From contig NZ_JBHSCW010000004.1 of NCBI RefSeq assembly GCF_042651425.1, positions 124,001 to 188,000 of the forward strand: a DNA stretch of 64,000 nt, read 5' to 3'. The position numbers and the translations under genes were made by a program. Below, piece after piece: positions 34,275 through 43,288 of the stretch. The notes below the pieces were generated by a model. The model saw only the letters and a list, made by a program, of their open reading frames with translations, ran no database searches and was not told the origin of the DNA. Position 1 is the stretch's first letter. Every line of letters begins with the position of its first letter. This stretch comes from Fodinicurvata halophila. GTDB taxonomy: Bacteria > Pseudomonadota > Alphaproteobacteria > Kiloniellales > DSM-21159.

Positions 34275-36310
34275 GACGGGCTTCCCTGCAGTGAGTCGGT
34301 GCCGGGCGCGGATCTGCCGGCATTCCGGTCCGCCTTGCGGGCCTCTGCCTGCATCAGCTCATGGCGGCGGGTTTCCATCCTTTCGATTTCGCTGGCTGGA
34401 AGCGGAGCCTCGGTGTCGTCATTGGAGGCGCGCGCGATCACTACGGCTGCGACCGCCGCCAGAGACAGGATCGCCAGCCACCAGATGTGCCAGACAACAG
34501 CGAAGCCGAGCAGGAAGGCGAGACCCCCGAGAACGACGCCGGACGCCGTGTTTTTGGGCAGTTCCAGGTCGGCATAGGCGTCTGGCCGGCGATAGGCCGT
34601 GCCCTGGCGCTTCATTTCGTGAAAGGCGTCGATACTCTCCACCTGCGGCAGGACAGCGAAATTGTACGGCGCCGGCGGCGAATCGGTGAGCCACTCCAGG
34701 GTGCGTCCGTCCCAGGGATCGCCGGTCGGGTCCAGCCGTTCGTGGCGCGTACGGATGCTGACCGCCAGCTGGATGATCAGGCAGGCGATGCCGCCAAGGA
34801 TGACGACGGCGCCCAGCGCGGCGACGATCAGGTAGGGCTGCCACTCCGGCACGTTGTACTGCTCCAACCGGCGCGGCATGCCCATGAAGCCCAGCACATA
34901 GAGCGGCATGAAGGCTAGGTAGAAGCCGATGATCCAGCACCAGAAGGCGCGCGCGCCCCAGCGTTCGTCGAGGGTGAAGCCGAACATCTTGGGAAACCAG
35001 TACATGTAGCCGGCGAAGAAGCCGAAGAGCACGCCCGGGATCAGCATGTTGTGGAAATGGGCGACCAGGAAGGTGGTGTTGTGCATCAGGTAGTCGACCG
35101 GCGGCATGGCCAGCAGCACGCCGGTGACGCCGCCGATGACGAAGGTCACGATGAAACCGAGCGTCCAGAGCATGGGCGGCGGGAACTCGATGCGGCCGCG
35201 GTACATGGTCAGCAGCCAGTCGAAAACCTTCACGCCGGTGGGCACCGCGATGACCATGGTGGCGACACCGAAGAAGGCGTTGACGCTGGCGCTCGAGCCC
35301 ATAGTGAAGAAGTGGTGCAGCCAGACGGTGAAGGAGAGCAGGCCGATCGCCATCGTGGCGATGACCAGGGAGGTGTAGCCGAACAGGCGCTTGCGCGAGA
35401 AGGTGGCCACCACTTCCGAGAAGATGCCGAAGGCCGGCAGGATCAGGATGTAGACCTCCGGGTGGCCCCAGATCCAGAAGAGGTTGATGTAGTTCATCAT
35501 GTTGCCGCCGTCGGCATTGGTGAAGAAATGCATGCCGAGCGTGCGGTCGAGGGCCAGCATGGAGACCACGACGGTCAACGCCGGAAAGGCAAAGATCATC
35601 AGCAGGCTGGAGCAGAAGGCGGTCCAGGTGAACAGTGGCATGCGCATCAGCTTCATGCCCGGCGCGCGCCGCTTGAGGATCGTGACCACGAAGTTGATTC
35701 CGGTCAGCGTCGTGCCGACGCCGCTGATCAGGATGGCCCAGATCCAGTAATCGACCCCCACCGAGGGGGTGTGGGCGATGCCCGAATAGGGCGGGTAGCC
35801 GGTCCAGCCGGCCGTGGAGAAGGTGCCGAGGACCAGCGAGATCATGACCAGGGCCGCGCCGGCGGCGCTCAGCCAGAGGCTGAGCGAGTTCAGGAAGGGA
35901 AAGGCCACGTCCCGCGCGCCGATCTGCTGGGGCATGATTACGTTGATCAGCCCCGACAGGAACGGCATGGCCATGAAGAAGATCATGATCGTGCCGTGCG
36001 AGGAGAAGATCTGGTCGAAGTGCTCGGGCGGCAGGTAGCCCTCGGAGTCCAGGGCAAAGGCCTGTTGGGCGCGCATCATGATGGCATCGACGAATCCGCG
36101 CAGCAGCATGACCAGCGCGAGCACGATGTACATGATGCCGACCCGCTTGTGATCGACGCTGGTCAGCCACTCGCTCCAGAGATAGCGCCACAGCCCGAAC
36201 CAGGTGATCAGCGCGACCACGGCCAGGCCGCCGAAGACGATCAGGCTCGCCCCGCCCATGGCGACCCAGCTGTAGAAGGGCAATGCGTCGAGTGTCAGTT
36301 TACCTAGCAT
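34271..36310 (-). CDS. cyoB: cytochrome bo3 ubiquinol oxidase subunit I
   Basis: A 679-residue catalytic subunit with about fifteen spans. It carries the heme b, heme o3 and CuB sites. The CuB histidine and cross-linked tyrosine lie in WGHPEVYILILPAFG (near residue 283), HHFFTMG supplies further CuB histidines, and HFHNMLIPG holds the heme histidines. A K-channel and proton-entry pattern is consistent with a proton-pumping A-type oxidase that uses ubiquinol. Length is close to that of E. coli CyoB (663). Confidence 0.96.
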   Translation of the reverse strand: MLGKLTLDALPFYSWVAMGGASLIVFGGLAVVALITWFGLWRYLWSEWLTSVDHKRVGIMYIVLALVMLLRGFVDAIMMRAQQAFALDSEGYLPPEHFDQIFSSHGTIMIFFMAMPFLSGLINVIMPQQIGARDVAFPFLNSLSLWLSAAGAALVMISLVLGTFSTAGWTGYPPYSGIAHTPSVGVDYWIWAILISGVGTTLTGINFVVTILKRRAPGMKLMRMPLFTWTAFCSSLLMIFAFPALTVVVSMLALDRTLGMHFFTNADGGNMMNYINLFWIWGHPEVYILILPAFGIFSEVVATFSRKRLFGYTSLVIATMAIGLLSFTVWLHHFFTMGSSASVNAFFGVATMVIAVPTGVKVFDWLLTMYRGRIEFPPPMLWTLGFIVTFVIGGVTGVLLAMPPVDYLMHNTTFLVAHFHNMLIPGVLFGFFAGYMYWFPKMFGFTLDERWGARAFWCWIIGFYLAFMPLYVLGFMGMPRRLEQYNVPEWQPYLIVAALGAVVILGGIACLIIQLAVSIRTRHERLDPTGDPWDGRTLEWLTDSPPAPYNFAVLPQVESIDAFHEMKRQGTAYRRPDAYADLELPKNTASGVVLGGLAFLLGFAVVWHIWWLAILSLAAVAAVVIARASNDDTEAPLPASEIERMETRRHELMQAEARKADRNAGRSAPGTDSLQGSPS

Positions 36311-36331
36311 TCCTGGGGCTCCGGGGTCGGG

Positions 36332-37207
36332 CTAGCGGGGGTCGTGATGACTGTTGGCGGGATGGGCGGCGTATTTCGCGATGATGTTCCGGAACAGGTC
36401 ACTCTCGACGCCCGAATAGTAGGTGACGGGATGATCGCTGCTGGGTTCGGCAAGCGACTTGTAAGCCTCGGCGTCCAGCGGATTCGAGGAATTCTGGGCC
36501 TGGTCCACCCAAGCCTCGAAGTCCTCCTGCGTCTTGGCCACGGCGGTGAAGTGCTGGCCGGAGAAGCCGTCGCCGCTGTACTGGACATTGCGCCCCATGA
36601 AGGTGCCGGGTTCGTCGGCCAGCAGGTTGAGCCGCGTCTGCATGCCGGCCATGGCATATATCTGGCCGGCGAGCGCAGGCACATGGAACGAATTCATCAC
36701 GGTGTCGGAGGTGATGCGCAGGCTGAGCGGCCGGTCACTGGGAAAGGCCAGCTCGTTTACCGAGGCGATGTCCTGCTCGGGATAGATGAACAGCCATTTC
36801 CAGTCCTGGGCCACGACCCGGACCTCGAGCGCCTCTTCCTGGGTGTGCAGCTGCTTGTAGGGGTCGAGCGCGTGCGTCGCGTTCCACAGCAGGATGCCCA
36901 GCGCGATGACGATGAGCGCCGGCACGATCCAGATGACGGCATCGATGGGACCCGAATAGGACCACTCCGGAGCATACTTCGCCTTGCGGTTGGAACTGCG
37001 GTAGCGCAGGACGAAGAGAAAGGTCATGAGGAAGACCGGGATCACCACGATGAGCATCAGGCCCAGTGCGGTGAACAGCAGGTCGCGTTCGGCCAGGGCC
37101 TGCGGTCCCGCCGGATCGATCATCGGTGCTTCAGCGAGTCCGCAGCCCGTGACTGCGACGGCCAGAGCGCACGCCACTGCAGCCCGAAGATATCCACACG
37201 CCTTCAT
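36332..37207 (-). CDS. cyoA: cytochrome bo3 ubiquinol oxidase subunit II
   Basis: A 291-residue lipoprotein. A signal sequence ends in a lipobox, AVTGCGLAEA, so Cys22 should be lipidated. Two spans (about 45-68 and 88-110) precede a periplasmic cupredoxin domain. The CuA ligands of cytochrome c oxidases are absent, as expected for a quinol oxidase: the region that would hold them reads FMGRNVQYSGDGFSGQHFTA. First gene of cyoABCD; cyoE is not nearby. Confidence 0.95.
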   Translation of the reverse strand: MKACGYLRAAVACALAVAVTGCGLAEAPMIDPAGPQALAERDLLFTALGLMLIVVIPVFLMTFLFVLRYRSSNRKAKYAPEWSYSGPIDAVIWIVPALIVIALGILLWNATHALDPYKQLHTQEEALEVRVVAQDWKWLFIYPEQDIASVNELAFPSDRPLSLRITSDTVMNSFHVPALAGQIYAMAGMQTRLNLLADEPGTFMGRNVQYSGDGFSGQHFTAVAKTQEDFEAWVDQAQNSSNPLDAEAYKSLAEPSSDHPVTYYSGVESDLFRNIIAKYAAHPANSHHDPR

Positions 37208-37340
37208 AGTCCCCCCGTTCCGGGCCGCCTTCCCTGGCCCGAGCGATCATCGGGATCACCCCCGATTCGCGGCTGCATTGTGGAACGGGTTACTGTAAAT
37301 AATCAACCCGTTGCAGTTGGAAGGTACGCTAGATACGCCA

Positions 37341-38222
37341 TCAGACGGACGTTGGCCAGCGGCCTCGTTCACGAGCCGTGGGGAGGACGAGGTGCTCCAG
37401 CCAGTTGGCCAGCTCGCGATTGCGGGTGGGCCTGTCCAGGACCATGGCGTTGAGCCCGTAGAGCCAGCCCAGGTCCTTGCGCGCCGGATCGGCCTGCAGG
37501 GCCTTGAGGTTGTCCGTGAATCGCTCCAGGGCCGGTATGTCGGGAAAGAAGCCGTCGGCGAGCATGCGCTCGCGATAGCGCAGCATCACGGTGGCGATCT
37601 CGTGGAAGTCGTACTCCGGGTGATACTGCACCGCCCAGCAGGTGCTGTTGTCGTGACGGATCTCGGCGGCCTGGATGCGGCTGACCTCGTTGGTGGCCAA
37701 CACGGTCATGCCCGGCGGTTCCACCGAGACCTCGTCTAGATGGACGCAGATGGCGTCGAAGACCGGATCCTTGCCCGACAGCAGGGGATGCTCGCCGCCG
37801 GATACCAATTGGCGGATGCGGCGGGCAAAGCCGATTTCGCGGCCCAGCGGATTGGCCCGGACCTTTCCGCCCGCAGCCACCGCGGCGACCTGGAGGCCCC
37901 AGCAGCTGCCGAAGATCGGCGTGCCCGAGGCGAAGGCGGCGTGGGCCAGGTCGACCTGACGCGTCACCTCCGGTTCGTCGTTGTAGACATTGAGCGCGGA
38001 GCCCGTCCAGGCGATGCCGTCATAGGCGGCCAGCTGCCTGCTGGAGGGCAGATCGTTCACGCTTACATCGGCGGGATGGACGCTGTCGCATTCGAGGTCG
38101 TCGCGCAGGGCGTTCAGGACGGAGATGTAGTGCGCCGCCGTTCGCGTGCCGCCCAGGGCGGCATGCGCATCGTTGAGCTGCGGCGTGTTGCCGTCCACAA
38201 CCAGGATGCGCAGCCGGGCCAT
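37341..38222 (-). CDS. class I glutamine amidotransferase-like protein (probable gamma-glutamyl amide hydrolase of the operon)
   Basis: A 293-residue cytosolic protein with a complete glutaminase triad: Cys in FGSCWGLQVAA (near residue 106) and the His-Glu pair in YHPEYDFHE (near 208). The N-terminus RILVVDGNTPQLNDAHAALG is not that of an amidotransferase fused to a synthase. In its operon the likely task is to free an amine product from glutamate by hydrolysis of the gamma-glutamyl bond. A GMP-synthase-like amidotransferase is the alternative annotation. Its start and the alcohol dehydrogenase stop share one base. Confidence 0.75.
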   Translation of the reverse strand: MARLRILVVDGNTPQLNDAHAALGGTRTAAHYISVLNALRDDLECDSVHPADVSVNDLPSSRQLAAYDGIAWTGSALNVYNDEPEVTRQVDLAHAAFASGTPIFGSCWGLQVAAVAAGGKVRANPLGREIGFARRIRQLVSGGEHPLLSGKDPVFDAICVHLDEVSVEPPGMTVLATNEVSRIQAAEIRHDNSTCWAVQYHPEYDFHEIATVMLRYRERMLADGFFPDIPALERFTDNLKALQADPARKDLGWLYGLNAMVLDRPTRNRELANWLEHLVLPTARERGRWPTSV

Positions 38223-39397
38223 TACACGGCCTCCCGCAGTTCGCCGCTCTGGGCCGACAGGAAGATGCGCTCCAGGGTCTCGGCGGTCAGGTTCTGCGGA
38301 TTGCCACCGGCGGAGGGGTCCGCGATGGCCATGCGGCCGATCTCGGCGCTACGGTCGGCATCGACACCGATCTCGGACAAGGTGTGCGGAATGTTCATCT
38401 GCTCGCGGAATGCCAGCACCCAGTCGAGCACGCCCTCGAAACCGCCCTTCGGCAGGTCGAGGACGCGGGCCACCAGGTCCATCCGTTCGGCGATGGCCGG
38501 CCGGTTGTACTGCATGACGTAGGGCAGCAGAATCGCGTTGGTGAGCCCGTGGTGCGTGTCGTAGAGGGCGCCCAGCGGATGGGCAATGGCATGCACGGCG
38601 CCGAGACCCTTCTGGAAGGCCGACGCGCCCATGCTGGCCGCAGCCAGCATGTTGGCGCGCGCCTCGATATCCTCGCCGTTGGTGTAGGCGCGCGGCAGGT
38701 ATTCCTTGATGAGCCGCATGCCCTCGATCGCGAAGCCGTCGGCCAGGGGATGGAATCCGGGTGCGCAATAGGCCTCGAAGCAATGCACGAAGGCATCCAG
38801 GCCGGTGGCGGCCGTGATCTTGGCCGGCAGGCCGACGGTCAGCCCCGGATCCTCGATCACGACGGCGGGCAGCATGCGAGGGTGGAAGATGATCTTCTTC
38901 TCGTGCGTGGCCTCGTTGGTGATGACCGAGGCCCGCCCGACCTCGGAGCCGGTGCCGGCGGTGGTGGGCACGGCCACGACCGGGGCGATGGCCGCGGCAT
39001 CGGCGCGCGTCCAATTGTCGCCCACGTCCTCGAAGTCCCAGATGGGGCGGGTCTGGCCGACCATCAGGGCCACGGCCTTGGCGGCATCCAGGCCGCTGCC
39101 GCCGCCAAATGCGATGATGCCGTCATGTTCGCCCTCGTGATAGGCGCGCACGCCGGCGTCCACGTTCTCGCCGATGGGATTGCCCTTCACTTCGGCGAAG
39201 AGGCCGGTGGGCAGGCCGGCACTTTCGGCGATGGAGAGGGTTTCCTGCACGATCGGGCTGTCCTTAAGCCCGGCATCGGTGATCAGCAGCGGGCGCGTGA
39301 TGGCGAGTTGGCGGCAGGCCTGGGGCAGCTCGTGGATGCGTCCGGGTCCGGCCCAGATGGTTGTGGGGTAGCTCCAGTTTCCGGATAGTTCGGTCAT
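38222..39397 (-). CDS. iron-containing alcohol dehydrogenase
   Basis: A 391-residue group III NAD(P)-dependent dehydrogenase. The dinucleotide site GGGSGLDAAKAVAL and metal-site stretches ATGLDAFVHCFEAYC and HAIAHPLGALYDTHHGLTNA (Asp and three His) are intact. In this operon it would oxidise the hydroxyl of a gamma-glutamylated amino alcohol to an aldehyde, to be passed to the adjacent aldehyde dehydrogenase. The substrate is inferred from neighbours only. It overlaps the amidohydrolase gene by one base. Confidence 0.88.
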   Translation of the reverse strand: MTELSGNWSYPTTIWAGPGRIHELPQACRQLAITRPLLITDAGLKDSPIVQETLSIAESAGLPTGLFAEVKGNPIGENVDAGVRAYHEGEHDGIIAFGGGSGLDAAKAVALMVGQTRPIWDFEDVGDNWTRADAAAIAPVVAVPTTAGTGSEVGRASVITNEATHEKKIIFHPRMLPAVVIEDPGLTVGLPAKITAATGLDAFVHCFEAYCAPGFHPLADGFAIEGMRLIKEYLPRAYTNGEDIEARANMLAAASMGASAFQKGLGAVHAIAHPLGALYDTHHGLTNAILLPYVMQYNRPAIAERMDLVARVLDLPKGGFEGVLDWVLAFREQMNIPHTLSEIGVDADRSAEIGRMAIADPSAGGNPQNLTAETLERIFLSAQSGELREAV

Positions 39398-39432
39398 TGC
39401 GGGGATCCTCTCGAAGGCGACGCGGCCACGGC

Positions 39433-40824
39433 TCAGAGCTTGGTGCGCAGGTGGAAGGACTTGGGTCGGGTCAGCGACTCGTAGCCGAGACGCGAGAGCG
39501 TACAGCCGCGTCCGGAGTCCTTGACACCGGTCCAGGCGAGCGCCGGGTCCAGGTAGTCGCAGCGGTTCATGAAGAAGGTGCCGGTCTCCACCTGATCGCC
39601 GATGCGAAGGGCCGCCTCGCTGTCAGAGGTCCAGACCGCCGCGGTCAGGCCGAAGTCGCTGTCGTTCATCAGCGAGATGGCCTCCTCGTCGGAGGTCACC
39701 TTCATGATGGCGGCCACAGGACCGAAGGTTTCCTCGCGCATCACCCGCATGTCGTGGGTCACGTCCACCAGCACCTGCGGCGCCAGATAGGCGGAGCCGG
39801 CTTCATCGGCAGGGAACTCGGCCGGATCCACCAGGGCGCGGGCACCGGCATTCACGGCATCCTGCACCTGGCCGCGCACGAAATCCGCGGCGGCCGGGCG
39901 CACCATGGGGCCGATGGTGGTCTCAGCGTCCAGCGGACTGCCCAGGCGATAGCCACGGGTCTGTTCCACGAAGGCCTCGACGAAGCGGTCGTAGAGCCCG
40001 GCGTCCACATAGATGCGCTCGATGCCGCAGCAGGACTGGCCGGAGTTGAAGAAGCTGCCGTCCACCAGGCTGTCCACGGCGTGCTGCAGGTCGGCGTCGG
40101 CGCGCACATAGGCGGGGTCCTTGCCGCCCAGCTCGAGGCCGGCGCCGGCGAAACGGTTGGAGATTGCCTTCTGCACCGTATGGCCGCCCTTCACCGAGCC
40201 GGTGAAGCAGACGAAGTTCACGCGCGGGTCGGCCATCATCTTCTCGGAGACCGGATGCGAGAGATGCAAGGGCTGGAAGACGCCTTCCGGCAGGCCGGCG
40301 GCGGCGAAGGCCTCGGCATAGCGCTCGGCGCTGAGCGGTGTCTGGTGCGAGGGCTTGAGGATGACGGCATTGCCGGCGGCGAGTGCCGGAATCACGGCGT
40401 TGACCGAAGTCAGGAAGGGATAGTTCCAGGGCGCGATGATGGCAACGATGCCCTGGGGCTCGCGGCGGATGAAGCGCGTGAAGCCCTCCTTCGGCGTTGG
40501 TCGGATGTCGGCCAGGACCTCGGGTGCGATCTCGAGCATGTGCCGGGCGCGCTCCTCCATGCCGCCGACCTCGCCGGGCGCCTGCGCGATCGGGCGCCCC
40601 ATCTGCCAGGCGACCTCCTCGGAGAGCTGGTCCCCGCGTTCCACCAGGTAGTCGATGGCGCGGCCGAGGATGGCGCAGCGCTTCTCGACGGGGGTGGTCT
40701 GCCAGATGCGCTGGCCCTGGCGGGCGCGCTCCAGGGCGCGGTCCAGCTCGCCTTCGTCGGCAAGCGGGCGTTCCACATAGACGCTTCCGTCCACGGGGCT
40801 GACGGTTCTCAGCATTTCAGTCAT
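39433..40824 (-). CDS. NAD(P)-dependent aldehyde dehydrogenase
   Basis: A 463-residue enzyme. The catalytic cysteine lies in FFNSGQSCCGIERIYVD, the active-site glutamate in LELGGKDPAYV, and the cofactor region includes FTGSVKGGHTV and PWNYPFLTSVNAVIPAL. It groups by eye with the amine-catabolism and succinate-semialdehyde type. AAGGGACC precedes the ATG at 40824. It follows the GS-like ligase by 10 bases and precedes the alcohol dehydrogenase by 35. Confidence 0.9.
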   Translation of the reverse strand: MTEMLRTVSPVDGSVYVERPLADEGELDRALERARQGQRIWQTTPVEKRCAILGRAIDYLVERGDQLSEEVAWQMGRPIAQAPGEVGGMEERARHMLEIAPEVLADIRPTPKEGFTRFIRREPQGIVAIIAPWNYPFLTSVNAVIPALAAGNAVILKPSHQTPLSAERYAEAFAAAGLPEGVFQPLHLSHPVSEKMMADPRVNFVCFTGSVKGGHTVQKAISNRFAGAGLELGGKDPAYVRADADLQHAVDSLVDGSFFNSGQSCCGIERIYVDAGLYDRFVEAFVEQTRGYRLGSPLDAETTIGPMVRPAAADFVRGQVQDAVNAGARALVDPAEFPADEAGSAYLAPQVLVDVTHDMRVMREETFGPVAAIMKVTSDEEAISLMNDSDFGLTAAVWTSDSEAALRIGDQVETGTFFMNRCDYLDPALAWTGVKDSGRGCTLSRLGYESLTRPKSFHLRTKL

Positions 40825-40834
40825 GAAAGGTCCC

Positions 40835-42205
40835 TTAGATGATCTCGAAGTAGCGGTTCAGCTGCCAGTCCGTGATGGCCTTGCGGGCCTCACGGTCCTC
40901 CCATTCCCGGGTGGCCGCGTAGTGTTCGACGAAGTCCTTGCCGAAGAGTTCGTTGGCCGCCTTCGAACGCTGCAGCCGTTCGGCCGCCTCGGTCAGGGTG
41001 CGCGGCAGCTGCTGGCTGCGGGGGGCTTTCTTCTCGTAGGCGTTGCCCACCACGGGCGCTGACGGCTCGACCTTGTTCTCGATGCCCCAGAGGCCGGATC
41101 CGATGGCGGCTGCAAGGGCAATATGGGGATGGATGTCGGCGGCGGCAATTCGGTACTCGACCCGCTGGGCCTTGGGCGAGCCGCCGATAGCACGCAGGGC
41201 CGTGGTGCGGTTCTCGAAACCCCAGGTGGCGGCTGTCGGCGCCCAGAAGCCGGGGATGAGGCGCGTGTAGCTGTTCACAGTGCAGGCGATCATCGCCAGC
41301 AGTTCGGGCATCAGCTTCTGCTGGCCGCCGATGAAATGGCGCATGGTGTCGCTGATGGCGTTCTCCCTGGAAGGATCGTGGAAGACGGGCTCGCCGGTCT
41401 TGGCGTCCTTCAGCGAGATATGGATGTGGCCGCTCTGACCCGGCCAGTCCGGTGACCACTTGGCCATGAAGGTGGCCATCCAGCCGTTGCGCTGGGCCAG
41501 GATCTTGGTGAAGGTCTTGAACAGTGCAGCCTTGTCGGCGGCGGACAGCGCGTCGTCCACAGCGATGGCGGCCTCCAGCACGCCGGGACCGGTTTCCGTG
41601 TGCAGGCCCTCGATGGGGAAGTCCATTTCACGGCCCATATGCAGCAGGTCCTGGTAGAACTCCGAGAACACGGAGTTGCGCAGGACCGAATAGCCGAAGA
41701 AGCCCGGCGTGATGCACTGCAGGTTCTGGTAGTTCTTCTCGCGGATGCTCTGGGGCGTCTCGTCGAACAGGAAGAACTCGAACTCGCAGGCGGCATGGGA
41801 GACAAGGCCCATGTCGGCGGCGCGCTTCAGCACGCGGCGCAGAACACCGCGCGGACAGACAGCTTCGCCGCGCTCGGCGAACTCGCCCAGGAACAGCAGG
41901 GTGTTGTCCTCGAGCGGCAGCTCGCGACAGGTCTCCGGCAGGATACGCACCAGGGCATCGGGATAGGCGGTATGCCACCCGGTAAAGGTTGTGTTGTCGT
42001 ACATCTGGTCGTGGGAATCCCACCCCAGCACCACGTCGCAGAAACCGAATCCGCCCTCGAGTGCCGAGAGGAACTTGTCGCGCGACATGTACTTGCCGCG
42101 CATGATCCCGTCACTGTCGAAAACCGCAACCTTGATGTCCTTAACGTCCCGCGCGCGTATCAGCTTTACGGCATCCTCGGCGGTGTTGACTTCTGCTGCC
42201 CGCAT
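40835..42205 (-). CDS. glutamine synthetase-like gamma-glutamyl amide ligase (PuuA/GlnT/IpuC type)
   Basis: A 456-residue GS-fold ATP ligase. The catalytic core is kept (WSPDWPGQSGHIHISLKD, IPGFWAPTAATWGFENR, EYRIAAADIHPHIALAA), but it lacks the standard GlnA ammonia-enzyme signature and adenylylation site. It resembles ligases that attach amines to the gamma-carboxyl of glutamate (putrescine, isopropylamine, ethanolamine). It is the first gene of a four-gene operon under an RpiR-type regulator. I start it at the ATG at 42205 after GGGAGAGGGAG; a GTG at 42238 is possible. Confidence 0.85.
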   Translation of the reverse strand: MRAAEVNTAEDAVKLIRARDVKDIKVAVFDSDGIMRGKYMSRDKFLSALEGGFGFCDVVLGWDSHDQMYDNTTFTGWHTAYPDALVRILPETCRELPLEDNTLLFLGEFAERGEAVCPRGVLRRVLKRAADMGLVSHAACEFEFFLFDETPQSIREKNYQNLQCITPGFFGYSVLRNSVFSEFYQDLLHMGREMDFPIEGLHTETGPGVLEAAIAVDDALSAADKAALFKTFTKILAQRNGWMATFMAKWSPDWPGQSGHIHISLKDAKTGEPVFHDPSRENAISDTMRHFIGGQQKLMPELLAMIACTVNSYTRLIPGFWAPTAATWGFENRTTALRAIGGSPKAQRVEYRIAAADIHPHIALAAAIGSGLWGIENKVEPSAPVVGNAYEKKAPRSQQLPRTLTEAAERLQRSKAANELFGKDFVEHYAATREWEDREARKAITDWQLNRYFEII

Positions 42206-42333
42206 GCTCCCTCTCCCTGTCTGAATGGCCGGCGGCACAGGTTTGGTGTCGCCGACTTAAGGATCCTTGCTGTTCTTGATCTGGGCCGGCCAGTCCTCTG
42301 CGCGGCCTGGAGGCAGTGATGGATAACTTCTTC

Positions 42334-42359
42334 CAATTCTCAAAAATAATGTCAATTCT
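42334..42359. promoter_or_regulatory. direct repeat in the promoter region of the gamma-glutamyl operon
   Basis: CAATTCT occurs at 42334-42340 and 42353-42359, a period of 19 bases, each followed by an A/T-rich stretch. This AT-rich patch (about 42330-42375) lies between the RpiR-type regulator gene and the ligase start. It is the likely binding region of that regulator or of RNA polymerase. Confidence 0.45.
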
Positions 42360-42397
42360 GAAATTATCTATTCATCAGACTGTGCCCTCTTCCTGGC

Positions 42398-43288
42398 CTA
42401 TTCCTCCCGGTCCGGCACCGGCGGTGCCCAAGCCGTGCGGACGGCCTCCAGGTCCTTCAGGCGGTCCGCGAAGCTGTCCCCCAGGCGGTCCATGACAGCG
42501 GCGATCAGGGCCTCCACCGTCATCATCAGGGCGGCCGAGGAATCCCAGCCGAAGGGGCTGACAGTGCGCACGGCGATTACATGATCGGCCTGGGCGACAG
42601 CCGGGGACATCCATTCGTCGGTGAACAGGACGATGCGGGTGCGCCGTCGGGCGGCTTCGCTCACGAAGGCGGCGATGTCCGGTTGGTAGCGGCGGACATC
42701 GAAGGCGGCAAGCACGTCGTTGCGGCCCAGGTCGAGCAGCTGGTCCGGCCAGGCCGCGCTCTGCCCGCCCACTTCATGGACGTTGGAGCGCACGGCCCGC
42801 AGGTGCAGGAACAGGTAGTGGGCCAGGGCAGAAGTGAAGCGTCCGCCGAGTACATAGAGCGGCCGCTTGGGCTGACAGAGCAGCTCGACGATGGCATTGA
42901 ACTCGCTGCGCGAAAGACTGTTGACGGTCTGCTCGATGTTCTCGCCGACCTGGGCGGCGAAACGACTGAGAAAATCCTTCTCGTCCTCCTGCTCCTGCTG
43001 CTGGACCTCCCAACGGCCCAGCGGAGAGGAGAGGCGGGTGGTCAGTTCGCTGCGCAGTACGGACTGGAACTCGGGATAGCCCGAGAACCCCAGCTTGCCG
43101 AGCAGGCGCAGGACGGTGGCACCGCTGACCCCGGCCCGGCGGGCGAAGACGGTGATGCTCTCCAGCCCCGCCATGGGGTAATGGCTCATCAGCACACGGG
43201 CTGCCCGCCGTTCCGAGGGGGTCAACCGGTCCATGATGTCGCGCAGGCGGTCCGATACGGGCCTATGTGTGGTGGCGGTCTGCGGCAT
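42398..43288 (-). CDS. MurR/RpiR family transcriptional regulator
   Basis: A 296-residue regulator. The N-terminal HTH_6 domain (about 1-80) includes LTPSERRAARVLMSHY and GVSGATVLRLLGKLGFSGYP. The SIS domain (about 125-260) has LYVLGGRFTSALAHYL and DVLAAFDVRRYQPDIAAFV. SIS domains usually bind phosphosugars, but members beside amine genes are known, and the loop here may bind another ligand. It is 192 bases before the ligase start in the same direction. Confidence 0.9.
   Translation of the reverse strand: MPQTATTHRPVSDRLRDIMDRLTPSERRAARVLMSHYPMAGLESITVFARRAGVSGATVLRLLGKLGFSGYPEFQSVLRSELTTRLSSPLGRWEVQQQEQEDEKDFLSRFAAQVGENIEQTVNSLSRSEFNAIVELLCQPKRPLYVLGGRFTSALAHYLFLHLRAVRSNVHEVGGQSAAWPDQLLDLGRNDVLAAFDVRRYQPDIAAFVSEAARRRTRIVLFTDEWMSPAVAQADHVIAVRTVSPFGWDSSAALMMTVEALIAAVMDRLGDSFADRLKDLEAVRTAWAPPVPDREE

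Noticed and set aside
34419..36191. 590-codon frame inside cyoB
   Set aside because: Out-of-frame reading of cyoB, extremely His/Arg-rich and without recognisable domains.
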